Assembly: GCA_041739225.1 (NCBI GenBank)
Contig: JBGSOG010000094.1
Span: 1 to 36,698, forward strand
DNA length: 36,698 nt
Reading direction: 5' to 3'
Source of the DNA: BOKV01 sp041739225
GTDB lineage: Bacteria; Pseudomonadota; Alphaproteobacteria; Rhizobiales; Rhizobiaceae
Shown: in pieces, positions 1 through 8,543 of the stretch
How positions within the stretch are numbered: the first letter of the stretch is position 1
How the letters are laid out: the number at the start of each line of letters is the position of its first letter
Made by a program: the position numbers and the translations under genes
The notes under the pieces: generated by a model
Databases searched by the model: none
What the model saw: only the letters and a program-made list of their open reading frames with translations
Told to the model about the DNA's origin: nothing

Positions 1-774
1 CCCGTCATCCAGCCTGAAGTCAGACCGGCTAACGCCGCGGCACCCGACCGATTGGTGTGCCTTGAGGGACAGTGTCATTACTTTTTGGTAAATATTTCGT
101 TTAAGATTTGCTGGACATTCGTGTTTTGACCCGCCGGGACGGTATTTTGCATCGAAGTCGTAGAAGCCTTGACCCGTGGCAAAAATCTCGGTCACACCCA
201 GTGCCACATTGCCCATGACGGCACATGTAAGTTCACGGCCGGCGATGTAGCGCTCCACCATCACGATGTCGCCATACGGCCAGCTTTTCGAGTACAGTTC
301 CTGCGGCGGTCGGGACATGTCCTCGCGGACAATCAGGACGCCGAAGGATGATCCTTCCGATACCGGCTTGATCACGTAAGGCGGCGTCATGACGTGTTTT
401 TCCGCCGCTTCCAGCCGGTGCATGACCATCGACTGGGCCACCGGAATACCGGCTGCCTTGGCCAAAACCTTGGCTTTTTCCTTGTTCATTGCCAATGCAG
501 AGGCCATTACCCCGGAATGGGTGTATGGAATCTCCAGGATTTCCAGCACCCCCTGGATGGTCCCGTCTTCGCCAAACGGCCCATGCAATGCGTTGAATGC
601 AACATCGGGTTTGAGATCACGAAGCACGGTTGCGATGTCGCGCGTGACATCCACACGTGTCACCTGGTATCCGGCCCGCTCCAGCGCATCAGCACATGGA
701 TTGCCCGAAGCCAAGGATACGGGGCGCTCGGAAGACCACCCCCCCATCAACACCGCTACGTGCTTGCCTGCCAT
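1..774 (-). CDS. ddl: D-alanine--D-alanine ligase, 3' end cut off by the window
   Basis: This cytoplasmic ATP-grasp enzyme joins two D-alanines for the UDP-MurNAc-pentapeptide. The visible 258 codons stay open to base 1. They show the N-terminal MGGWSSERPVSL loop, the HGPFGEDGTIQG segment, the ATP-binding stretch VIKPVSEGSSFGV, VERYIAGREL, and a late AKYRPGGS...CRGVSRSDFR block. Only the last metal-binding part should be missing. Two in-frame ATGs lie at 780 and 774. An AAGGG ribosome site lies 8 bases before the second but only 2-3 before the first, so 774 is chosen. In relatives ddl follows murB directly and precedes ftsQ. Here a MATE gene lies upstream on the same strand with about 160 bases between, so ddl may have its own promoter or be read through from the MATE gene. 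The identification is firm. Confidence 0.95.
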   Translation of the reverse strand, partial: MAGKHVAVLMGGWSSERPVSLASGNPCADALERAGYQVTRVDVTRDIATVLRDLKPDVAFNALHGPFGEDGTIQGVLEILEIPYTHSGVMASALAMNKEKAKVLAKAAGIPVAQSMVMHRLEAAEKHVMTPPYVIKPVSEGSSFGVLIVREDMSRPPQELYSKSWPYGDIVMVERYIAGRELTCAVMGNVALGVTEIFATGQGFYDFDAKYRPGGSKHECPANLKRNIYQKVMTLSLKAHQSVGCRGVSRSDFRLDDG

Positions 775-940
775 GGCCATTTCCCTTCTGTCATCCGGGG
801 GAATACGGCCTGACACATTTTTTTCGGATCGAGCGCCCGAAATGCATGTGAATGCCGACTCAATTCCGGAAATACGCCCAAACGGACAGAATCAGAGGAG
901 TGATTCGCTGACAAGGGGGCAGTTGCGCGCCCGGTTGTTT

Positions 941-2323
941 TCAGGTCCTTGTTCGCCAGACAAAACGCCAGTTCAGCAACAACGCGGCAATGCCGAGGCC
1001 CAGCGCCAGCCCCGCCCAAACACCCGGCCCGCCAAACCCTCCCAGCCAGCCATTGCCAAAACCGAGCCAGTAAGCGACCGGAAATCCGATGCCCCAATAG
1101 GAAAACACCGCAATCAGTGCCGGACGCGCCGTGTCCTTGAGCCCGCGCAGCAGGCCCGCACCCACGGCCTGCAATCCGTCAACGAGTTGGAAGCTCGCCG
1201 CCATGGCCAACAGCACAACGCCGTAAGCAAGGACTTCCTGCGCATCCTTGTTGGAAAAATCGAGAAACAGGCCAACCAGAACTTGCGGAAAAATCAGGAA
1301 AGCCGCCGCACTGATCGTCGACACCAGTATCGACATCGCAACGACCACCAGCGCAGCCCGCCGAACATTGGCATGCTGGCCCAGCGCGTGGGCTTCCCCT
1401 ACACGCACCGCCGCGGCACTCGACAAGCCCAGCGGGATCATGAAAATCAGCGAGGCAAGCTGCAACGCGATCCCGTGCGCCGCCAATGGAACCGCGCCCA
1501 GCCAACCCATCATGGTTGAGGCGGCCGCAAACAGGCCAACTTCGGCAACAATGGTCATTGAAATTGGCAAACCATGCCGCAGCAACTCGCGCAACGCTTT
1601 CGCGTCTGGCACATGCAGCCTTGCAAACAGGCGAAAACGGCGCAGGCCGGGAACGCTTTCGATCCGCCAGACCAAAATCGCCAGCGAAACCAGGGTACTG
1701 GCCAATGAAGCGATGGCTGCCCCCTGCAATTCCAGGCGCGGAAAGCCCCAATTGCCAAAAATCAGCGCGTAGTTGACCAGAGCATTCATCAAGGCTGCGG
1801 CAATCGTCGCAACAAGCACTACGCGCGGCCTTTGAAGCCCTGAAAAGAACGAACGCAGCACCATCACGAACAACGCGGGAAACAGCGACCATTGCATGAT
1901 GCGCACATAACTCGCAGTCATGGCGGCGATGTCCGGGTCTTGCCGCGCAAACAGCAGGATGTCCTCAATGAACCACAGCGGCGGCATCATCAGCAGGGAA
2001 AACACCGCCGAAATCCACAAGCCGGTACGGGTTGCCTTGCGCACGGCATCTACATCGCCCATTGCCGCGCCTTGTGCCACCATCGGGATCAACGCGAAGG
2101 CAAAGCCCGAGCCCAGCATGAAAACCACGAAAAAGACGGTTGAACCCAAAGTGCTGGCAGCAAGCTCGCGCGCACCAAGCCAACCAATCATCACCGCATC
2201 CGTCGCACCGATGGACACTTGCGCCATCTGCGCGCCGACCAGCGGCAGGCCAAGCGAAAGCGTTGCCGCGACGTGGGCGCGCCAAGAGTTGGGCTTTTCA
2301 GGGATGGCATTCGCTTGAACCAT
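941..2323 (-). CDS. MATE family multidrug/toxin efflux transporter (NorM-like)
   Basis: The 460-residue protein is a polytopic inner-membrane antiporter of the MATE family, which exports cationic drugs or metabolites using a Na+ or H+ gradient. About twelve hydrophobic segments form two similar halves. The N-terminal part LVGAQMAQVSIGATDAVMIG is the typical first MATE helix with its conserved gatekeeping region, and the second half repeats it (SMTIVAEVGLFAAASTMMGW). Length is normal for the family. No clear ribosome site precedes the ATG at 2323. The gene lies within the dcw region between ddl and murB but has no known role in cell-wall synthesis. Some lipid flippases (MurJ) are distant relatives in the MOP superfamily, but the sequence reads as NorM-like rather than MurJ. 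The substrate cannot be told from sequence. Confidence 0.9.
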   Translation of the reverse strand: MVQANAIPEKPNSWRAHVAATLSLGLPLVGAQMAQVSIGATDAVMIGWLGARELAASTLGSTVFFVVFMLGSGFAFALIPMVAQGAAMGDVDAVRKATRTGLWISAVFSLLMMPPLWFIEDILLFARQDPDIAAMTASYVRIMQWSLFPALFVMVLRSFFSGLQRPRVVLVATIAAALMNALVNYALIFGNWGFPRLELQGAAIASLASTLVSLAILVWRIESVPGLRRFRLFARLHVPDAKALRELLRHGLPISMTIVAEVGLFAAASTMMGWLGAVPLAAHGIALQLASLIFMIPLGLSSAAAVRVGEAHALGQHANVRRAALVVVAMSILVSTISAAAFLIFPQVLVGLFLDFSNKDAQEVLAYGVVLLAMAASFQLVDGLQAVGAGLLRGLKDTARPALIAVFSYWGIGFPVAYWLGFGNGWLGGFGGPGVWAGLALGLGIAALLLNWRFVWRTRT

Positions 2324-2447
2324 GTGCGGCGTTTAAGTGTTTGCTGGCTGTTGCGGAAGGGCAGGAGAAAGAAATTGCTGCGCTGTGGCGTTCAAGCCTC
2401 CTTAAAGGGTTTGCGGCACAGTGTGCCCTCTAGGGGGAGTTGAACAC

Positions 2448-3839
2448 ATGACCCGGACAGCATTTGCCAGCGTTTTTCCGGACGCTGATGCACCGCAATC
2501 CTTGCAAAGGGGATCGCTGCGATTGGCCGAGATTCTTGGAGCGCTCAGCCATGCGCTGGACTTGACCGAGGGCCAGCCGAAAGGCCATTGCAAGCGGGCT
2601 TGCTGGATCGGTGTCCAGATCGGGACTGAAATTGGCCTTTGCGCAGCCGGGCTGTCAAACGTCTTTTTCACCACACTTCTCAAGGATCTTGGTTGTTCCA
2701 GCAATGCGGCGCGCATTTGTGAGCTGTATTTGACCGACGACATCGGCTTCAAACAAGACTTCAAAACCCTGGACGGCAGCCTGAGTGCAGCATTGCGGTT
2801 TGTCTTCACCAAAACCGGGCTAGAGGTCGGTTTGGCTGAACGCATCCGTGCCATTGTGAACATCCTCAGAAACGGCGGCGAGCTGGTAGATGAACTGATC
2901 GAGACCCGCTGCAATCGGGGTGCTGACATAGCTGCCCGCTTGCGGTTCAATACCGCAGTTCAAACCGGCATTCGTCATCTCGACGAGCATTTCGACGGCA
3001 GTGGTCGTCCGCAAGCCCTGCACGCGCAGGAAATTCCGCTGGAATCGCGAATCGCCTTGGTGGCGCAGGTTACCGATATTTTCCGCACCGAGGGTGGCCC
3101 AAGGGCTGCTGTTGCAGAAGTAAAGCGGCGCAGTGGCGGCTGGTTTGACCCGCTTGTCGTGCAGGCATTGGAAAAAGTGTCCGCACAGCCCGGCTTTTGG
3201 GAAGTGCTCGACAGCCCGGATATCGACAGCCATCTATTCTCGATGACACCTGCCATCCAGTCTGTCCTGGTTGACGAGGAGTATCTTGACCAGATTGCAC
3301 AGGCATTTTGCGACGTTGTCGATGCCAAAAGCCCGTTCACTGCCGGTCATAGCGAGCGGGTAACGCTGTACACCGACATGATTGCCGAAGCTGTCGGCAT
3401 GGAGCCGCAAAAACGGCGCCACCTTCGGCGCGCGGCGCTGCTGCACGACATCGGCAAACTGGCGGTCAGCAACCAGATACTGGACAAGCCCGGCCGACTG
3501 TCGCAACAGGAATGGGATGCCGTCAAAAGCCACCCATTGCACAGTCAGGCAATCCTGCAACACGTTCATGCTTTTGCCGACCTGGCACCGATTGCCGGGG
3601 CGCATCACGAACGCCTGGATGGAAAAGGCTATCCTTTCGGACTTGTGGGTGATGAAATTCCGGTTGAAGCCCGCATGTTGACGGTTGCCGATGTGTTCGA
3701 TGCGCTGACAGCCGACAGGCCTTACCGCAATGCAATGCCGGTCGCCGCCGCCCTTGCCATTATCCGGAACGATGTCGGCACTGCCTTCGACATTCGCTAC
3801 GTTGACGCCCTTGAGCAGGGACTTGATGCTCTGGGGTAA
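2448..3839 (+). CDS. Tandem HD-domain / HD-GYP protein, probable cyclic-di-GMP phosphodiesterase
   Basis: The 463-residue cytoplasmic protein has two HD-type halves. The C-terminal half (about 290-430) is a full HD-GYP domain: GHSERV, LLHDIGKL with the metal-binding His-Asp near 333-334, then HHERLDGKGYP near 386-396 and VADVFDALTADRPYR. Such domains hydrolyse cyclic di-GMP. The N-terminal half (about 25-230) keeps the fold signature (GHCKRACWIG, LLKDLGCSSNAAR, LDEHFDGSGRP), but the HD pair reads KD and the GYP motif is lost, so it is probably regulatory. The start is the ATG at 2448, which has AGGGGGAG 8 bases upstream; a GTG at 2421 would only add nine residues. The gene runs against the dcw genes, ends 7 bases from the end of murB, and has no recognisable sensor or receiver domain. 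Confidence 0.88.
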   Translation: MTRTAFASVFPDADAPQSLQRGSLRLAEILGALSHALDLTEGQPKGHCKRACWIGVQIGTEIGLCAAGLSNVFFTTLLKDLGCSSNAARICELYLTDDIGFKQDFKTLDGSLSAALRFVFTKTGLEVGLAERIRAIVNILRNGGELVDELIETRCNRGADIAARLRFNTAVQTGIRHLDEHFDGSGRPQALHAQEIPLESRIALVAQVTDIFRTEGGPRAAVAEVKRRSGGWFDPLVVQALEKVSAQPGFWEVLDSPDIDSHLFSMTPAIQSVLVDEEYLDQIAQAFCDVVDAKSPFTAGHSERVTLYTDMIAEAVGMEPQKRRHLRRAALLHDIGKLAVSNQILDKPGRLSQQEWDAVKSHPLHSQAILQHVHAFADLAPIAGAHHERLDGKGYPFGLVGDEIPVEARMLTVADVFDALTADRPYRNAMPVAAALAIIRNDVGTAFDIRYVDALEQGLDALG

Positions 3840-3846
3840 GGATTGG

Positions 3847-4806
3847 CTACAGCCTGAAAGCTGCCACCGTACCGCTTTTCCTAAACCTGCCGATTCGCTT
3901 GATTTCCCATTCCAGAACGATGCCGGTCTTGGCATGCACACGCTCGCGGACGGTTTCACCAAGCGTTTCAAGGTCGAATGCAGTGGCGTTGCCGGTATTG
4001 ATCATGAAATTGCAGTGCATTTCGCTCATCTGCGCGCCACCTGCCGAATAGCCGCGCAAGCCAGCTTCATCCACCAGCTTCCAGGCCGAATGGCCGGGCG
4101 GGTTTTTGAACGTCGAGCCACCGGTCTTCTCCTTCACCGGCTGAACGGTTTCCCGGTGATGCTGCACCGCATCCATCGCCGTGCGTATTTCGGCGACCGG
4201 TTTTGGCTCGCCCTGGAACGTTGCCGCAGTGAAAATCAGCCCATTCGGCGCGCCGCTGTGCCTGTAGGTATAATTCATGTCGGCATGGCTCAATGTCAGG
4301 TGTTTTCCAGCCCGCGAAACTGCCTCGACTGAAACAACCCTGTTGGTGGTTTCGGTGCCGTTTGCACCGGCGTTCATCCGCAAGGCCCCGCCAATGCCGC
4401 CGGGAATTCCGTGGTAAAATTCAAAACCGCCCAACCCAGCTTCAAGTGCGGCTGCTGCCAGCGTTTTGTCCAGCACCGCCGCACCGGCCCAAAGCTTGTT
4501 GCTACCAAGATTTTCAACAGAGCCAAAACCCTTGGCTGACAGCCGGATGACAACGCCTTCAATCCCGCCATCACGCACCAGCAGGTTCGAGCCGACGCCC
4601 ACGATGGTGACAGGAACGTCCACGGGAAGCGTTTGCAAGAATGCAGCCAGGTCATCGGGGTCCGCTGGCTGGAACAGCAGATCCGCCGGACCACCAACCT
4701 GAAACCAGGTCAGTCTCGCCATTGGCTGATCTACTGCCAAGCGCCCGCGAACGCTGCCCATCAGCGGCTTCAGCCGTTCATGCAATATTTGTCCGGGGCT
4801 CGCCAA
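3847..4806 (-). CDS. murB: UDP-N-acetylenolpyruvoylglucosamine reductase
   Basis: MurB is an FAD enzyme that uses NADPH to reduce enolpyruvyl-UDP-GlcNAc to UDP-MurNAc in the cytoplasm. The 319-residue protein shows the FAD-binding VGVGSNLLVRDGG, GIPGGIGGALRMNAGANG, the YRHS segment, KTGGSTFKNP with the catalytic serine, GGAQMSEMHCNF, and a C-terminal EWEIKRIG with the conserved glutamate. The start is a TTG only 3 bases after the murC stop, with AAAGG about 8 bases upstream. An internal ATG 16 codons in would still leave the conserved core. The tight spacing points to translational coupling with murC. The 3' end meets the oppositely oriented HD-GYP gene with 7 bases between and no visible terminator. 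Confidence 0.95.
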   Translation of the reverse strand: MASPGQILHERLKPLMGSVRGRLAVDQPMARLTWFQVGGPADLLFQPADPDDLAAFLQTLPVDVPVTIVGVGSNLLVRDGGIEGVVIRLSAKGFGSVENLGSNKLWAGAAVLDKTLAAAALEAGLGGFEFYHGIPGGIGGALRMNAGANGTETTNRVVSVEAVSRAGKHLTLSHADMNYTYRHSGAPNGLIFTAATFQGEPKPVAEIRTAMDAVQHHRETVQPVKEKTGGSTFKNPPGHSAWKLVDEAGLRGYSAGGAQMSEMHCNFMINTGNATAFDLETLGETVRERVHAKTGIVLEWEIKRIGRFRKSGTVAAFRL

Positions 4807-4809
4807 AGC

Positions 4810-6225
4810 TCAGGCCTTTGGTCCGGAAAGCGTTGAAAGTTCGGCAGGGAGGGCATAGGCCCAATTGGTGATGTTTCCTGCACCCAGAAAGATCACGAAA
4901 TCGCCCGGCTGCGCTGCTTCTGCGACCAGCGGCGCAATTTCCTGCGGCCCGGAAATATACCTTGCATTGCGGTGCCCGCCGGATTTCAGGCCCGCCACCA
5001 GGGTTTCGGAATTGATGCCATCAATCGGGTTTTCGCCTGCCGCATATACCGGTGCGACCAACACCATGTCCGCATCGTTGAAACAGGCACAAAAATCGTT
5101 GAAGAGGTCGTTCAGGCGGCTGTAGCGGTGCGGCTGCTTGATCGCAATTACCCGCCCTTTTGCTGATTCGCGTGCAGCCTTCAGCACCGCTGCAATCTCA
5201 ACCGGATGATGACCGTAATCATCGAATATCTCGACACCATTCCATGTGCCTGTGTGGGTGAAACGCCGCTTGACGCCGCCAAATCCGGCAAGCCCGGCAC
5301 GTATGGCGTCGGCGCCAATGCCAAGCTCATGTGCCACTGCAATGGCTGCGGTTGCATTCGACACATTGTGTCGCCCGGGCATCGGCAAAACCAGATTGTC
5401 CATGATCTTGCTGGCGCCACTCTTGCGGTCGCGAATTTCAACGCTGAAGCGGTTGTTGCTGCCTTCGGGCTTCACGTCGAAGAACCGCACATCGGCTTGC
5501 GGATTGGACCCATAGCTCACCACCTTGCGGTCGGTAATGCGCGAAACCAGCGCCTGCACCTCCGGGTGGTCGAGGCACATCACGCCGAAACCGTAAAATG
5601 GCACGTTTTCGACAAAGCTTCGGAAGGCTTTGCGGACCTCGTCAAAATTCCCGTAATGGTCCAGATGTTCCGGATCGATGTTGGTGACAATGGCAATGTC
5701 GGCTGGGAGCTTGAGAAATGTTCCGTCACTTTCATCGGCTTCAACAACCATCCAGTCGCCTTCGCCCATGCGCGCATTGGTGCCATAGGCATTGATGATG
5801 CCGCCATTGATGACAGTCGGGTCCATGCCGCCCGCATCGAGTAGCGTACCCACCATTGATGTCGTGGTGGTCTTGCCATGGGTGCCGCCGATGGCGATTG
5901 CCTTGCGGAACCGCATCAGCTCGGCCAACATTTCTGCCCGCCTGACAATGGGCAAATGCCTCTCCCGCGCTTCCACCAGCTCCGGATTTTCCGCCTTGAT
6001 GGCGGTGGAAACCACCATGACTTCGGCAGCGCCAAGGTTCTCCGCCCGGTGCCCGATTGCCACCGGTATGCCCTTGGCCCGCAGCCGCTGGACATTGGCA
6101 CTGTCAGCCTGGTCAGAGCCCTGAACGTTGTAGCCAAGATTGTGCAGCACCTCGGCTATGCCGCTCATGCCGATGCCGCCGATACCGACAAAATGAACGA
6201 GGCCGATTTTTTCTGGCATTTTCAT
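4810..6225 (-). CDS. murC: UDP-N-acetylmuramate--L-alanine ligase
   Basis: This ATP-dependent Mur ligase adds L-alanine to UDP-MurNAc, the first residue of the peptide stem. The 471-residue protein carries the N-terminal UDP-binding HFVGIGGIGMSGIAEVL, the P-loop GGTHGKTTTTS near 113-123, the central EADESDGTF and NIDPEHLDHYG, and the C-terminal IFDDYGHHPVEI followed by the QPHRYSR segment that marks MurC among Mur ligases. Length matches the family. It lies between murG (42-base gap upstream) and murB (3-base gap downstream) in the dcw series. AAGGA precedes the ATG at 6225 by about 11 bases; a second in-frame ATG two codons later is equally possible. Confidence 0.97.
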   Translation of the reverse strand: MKMPEKIGLVHFVGIGGIGMSGIAEVLHNLGYNVQGSDQADSANVQRLRAKGIPVAIGHRAENLGAAEVMVVSTAIKAENPELVEARERHLPIVRRAEMLAELMRFRKAIAIGGTHGKTTTTSMVGTLLDAGGMDPTVINGGIINAYGTNARMGEGDWMVVEADESDGTFLKLPADIAIVTNIDPEHLDHYGNFDEVRKAFRSFVENVPFYGFGVMCLDHPEVQALVSRITDRKVVSYGSNPQADVRFFDVKPEGSNNRFSVEIRDRKSGASKIMDNLVLPMPGRHNVSNATAAIAVAHELGIGADAIRAGLAGFGGVKRRFTHTGTWNGVEIFDDYGHHPVEIAAVLKAARESAKGRVIAIKQPHRYSRLNDLFNDFCACFNDADMVLVAPVYAAGENPIDGINSETLVAGLKSGGHRNARYISGPQEIAPLVAEAAQPGDFVIFLGAGNITNWAYALPAELSTLSGPKA

Positions 6226-6267
6226 GGGAGTGGAATTCCTTGGAGCAAGACACGCAAAAGCAATGGT

Positions 6268-7350
6268 TCAGGCAATGATCGCCTTTTCAACGCATTCAGC
6301 AAGCAGCGCTGCTGCGTCAGGTTTGCCGCTTCTTTTGGCTTTTTCCGCCATTTCTGCAAGCCCCCCCGGCTCAGCCAGCGATTTGCCCAAAATGGATGCC
6401 AATCGCGATGCCGAAAGTTCGCTTTGCTCGATAATGCGCGCTCCGCCGCCTTCGGCAAGGGTCCGGGCATTCATCGCCTGGTCGTGGTCAAGCGCATGCG
6501 GATAGGGAACCAGCAAGCACGGCCGGCCAATAACCGCGAGTTCGGATACCGTCGAGGCGCCTGCCCGGCTGATCACGAAATGCGCCTGGGCAATCCGTTC
6601 CGCCATGTTGGCAAAAAACGGGGCAATCTCGGCAGCGATGCCAATACCGGCATAGGCGTTTCGCAGGCCTGCTTCATCTTCTGGCCGCGCCTGCTGAACA
6701 ATGCGAAACAGCCGTCGTTGCGCCGGAGACAAGTGCGACATGGCTTCAGGCATGGCCTGCGAGAAAAACTGTGCGCCTTGGCTGCCGCCAAAAACCAGGA
6801 GGTTGAAGGGCTCATCAGCCTGACGCAGCGGATACCCGCTTTTTGCCGCGGCCAACACGCCCGGACGCACCGGATTGCCGGTGACGATGACCCGCTCACC
6901 TTTGGCTGCGCCACCAAAACCCATGGCAATGGTTCGCGCCCGACGCGCCAGCAAACGGTTTGCCCGACCCATCACTGCATTTGCATCGTGAATGACGGTG
7001 GGAATGCCAAGCCGGTTTGCCGCCCACATTGGCGGCAGCGTCGGATACCCACCAAAGCCCACAACCACCCTGGGTGACAATCCCGCAACCAGCTTGCGGG
7101 CTTCGCGATAGCCTTGCAACAAGGTGAGCGATGCCTTGGCCAGCGCCACCGGGTTGCGAAAATTCGGCGTTGCCGACTTGACGATGTGTATTTTCTTCGC
7201 GGGAAAAGCGGCGGCAAAACGCTGCGCCCTGTCGTCAGTGGCAAGGTGGACTTCGAACCCACGCGCATTCAGTTCATGCGCAAGCGATTCGGCCGGAAAC
7301 AGATGTCCGCCGGTGCCGCCTGCACACAGGAGAATTAAGCCCTTGCTCAT
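6268..7350 (-). CDS. murG: UDP-GlcNAc:undecaprenyl-PP-MurNAc-pentapeptide GlcNAc transferase
   Basis: MurG is a peripheral inner-membrane GT-B glycosyltransferase that turns lipid I into lipid II. The 360-residue protein has the N-terminal CAGGTGGHLFPAESLA loop, VVGFGGYPTLPP, the C-domain TGNPVRPG, LVFGGSQGAQ, SRAGASTVSEL, and HALDHDQAMNA. Its ATG overlaps the ftsW stop by four bases (ATGA), which suggests coupled translation. One oddity is seen. The usual His-Glu-Gln-Asn motif between the two domains reads His-Asp-Ala-Asn here (HDANAVMG), while the rest of that segment matches the rhizobial form. The glutamate is among the residues probed by mutagenesis in the E. coli enzyme; aspartate is a mild change and the gene is otherwise intact. 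Confidence 0.96.
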   Translation of the reverse strand: MSKGLILLCAGGTGGHLFPAESLAHELNARGFEVHLATDDRAQRFAAAFPAKKIHIVKSATPNFRNPVALAKASLTLLQGYREARKLVAGLSPRVVVGFGGYPTLPPMWAANRLGIPTVIHDANAVMGRANRLLARRARTIAMGFGGAAKGERVIVTGNPVRPGVLAAAKSGYPLRQADEPFNLLVFGGSQGAQFFSQAMPEAMSHLSPAQRRLFRIVQQARPEDEAGLRNAYAGIGIAAEIAPFFANMAERIAQAHFVISRAGASTVSELAVIGRPCLLVPYPHALDHDQAMNARTLAEGGGARIIEQSELSASRLASILGKSLAEPGGLAEMAEKAKRSGKPDAAALLAECVEKAIIA

Positions 7351-8513
7351 GCAACCCTGCCATCGGCAGGGCGGTATTGCCGAAGGGCAAAGCCGTAAGG
7401 CGCACTTGCACGTCCTTCCGGTCGGATACGTGTCAATGCCACAACAAAACCCATGGCAATTGCCATCGACAGCAAGGATGAGCCGCCATAGGAAATGAAT
7501 GGCAATGTCATGCCCTTGGCTGGCATCAGCTGAAGGTTGACCATCATGTTGATCATCGACTGGATTGCAAACAACGTGACAAGACCGGAAGTGGCAAGAC
7601 GGATATAGGGATCTTTCTCTTTCAGGGCGTGGTTGAGACCGCGCAGCACAACAAAGGCGAACAACCCGACCAGCAGCAAACAGGCGATGATCCCGAATTC
7701 TTCCGCGGCAACCGCAAACGGAAAGTCGGCATGGCTGTCGGGAATGATCTTTTTGACTGTTCCCTCGCCTGGCCCCTGCCCCAACCAGCCGCCATTGATG
7801 ATGGCCTCGCGCGCGGTGTCCACCTGGAAATTGTCACCATCCCCGGTCATGAACCGGTCAATGCGCCCCGCCACATGCGGAAAAAACGCATAGGCAGCAC
7901 CAAGACCGGTAACGGCCGCTACACCAAGTGCCATGATCCACATCCAGGACATGCCAGCCATGAAAAACAGCGCAGCCCAGACAAATGCCACCAGCATGGT
8001 CTGGCCAAAATCGGGCTGGGCCAAAAGCAGCGCGGAAACAATGCCGAACAGGATGATGGAAAAGAGATTTCCAGGAATTTCAGGTCGTCTCGAATTTTCG
8101 GCAAACAACCAGGCGGTGATGACAACAAAACCCGGCTTCATCAATTCGGAAGGCTGCAATGATATCCCGGCCAGATTGATCCAGCGCCGCGAGCCTTTCA
8201 CTTCGGCACCGACGAAAAGCGTGGCGATCATCAGCAGGATCGCAATGCCGAACAGAATGAAACTTGCGCGCCGCACCTGCCTGGGGCTGAGCAGTGAAGC
8301 TCCCAGAAACAGCAACATCGCCGGAACCAGAAACATCGCATGGCGTTTGATGAAGTGGAATGTCTCCGCATCAATGCGGTCGGCAACAGCCGGGCTTGCC
8401 GCAAATGAAAGCAGAACACCGCAAAGCATCAGGAACAGTACCGAACCGACCAGCGCCCGGTCCACCGTGCGCCACCATTCAGCCATCAACGACCGGTCGA
8501 CACGACTAACCAT
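7347..8513 (-). CDS. ftsW: Peptidoglycan polymerase FtsW (SEDS family)
   Basis: FtsW is the septal SEDS glycosyltransferase, an integral membrane protein that polymerises lipid II together with FtsI. The 388-residue protein has about ten transmembrane segments. Conserved blocks are SRRWINLAGISLQPSELMK, the AQPDFGQ segment with the conserved aspartate, GGWLGQGPGEG, DSHADFPFAVAAEEFG, and the C-terminal MTLPFISYGGSS. The start at 8513 has a near-perfect AGGAGG 6 bases upstream. The gene follows murD by 30 bases and overlaps murG by four. Its position inside dcw, with ftsI in the same series, supports FtsW rather than its elongation paralogue RodA. Confidence 0.96.
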   Translation of the reverse strand: MVSRVDRSLMAEWWRTVDRALVGSVLFLMLCGVLLSFAASPAVADRIDAETFHFIKRHAMFLVPAMLLFLGASLLSPRQVRRASFILFGIAILLMIATLFVGAEVKGSRRWINLAGISLQPSELMKPGFVVITAWLFAENSRRPEIPGNLFSIILFGIVSALLLAQPDFGQTMLVAFVWAALFFMAGMSWMWIMALGVAAVTGLGAAYAFFPHVAGRIDRFMTGDGDNFQVDTAREAIINGGWLGQGPGEGTVKKIIPDSHADFPFAVAAEEFGIIACLLLVGLFAFVVLRGLNHALKEKDPYIRLATSGLVTLFAIQSMINMMVNLQLMPAKGMTLPFISYGGSSLLSMAIAMGFVVALTRIRPEGRASAPYGFALRQYRPADGRVA

Positions 8514-8543
8514 GTTGCCCTCCTGTACCCGGCTTTTGAATGT

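Noticed and set aside
389..1519. Plus-strand frame of 376 codons
   Set aside because: It is antisense to ddl and the MATE gene, low in hydrophobic structure and rich in Arg/Gln/His as antisense frames are.
5878..7077. Plus-strand frame of 399 codons
   Set aside because: It is antisense to murC and murG; no recognisable domain.
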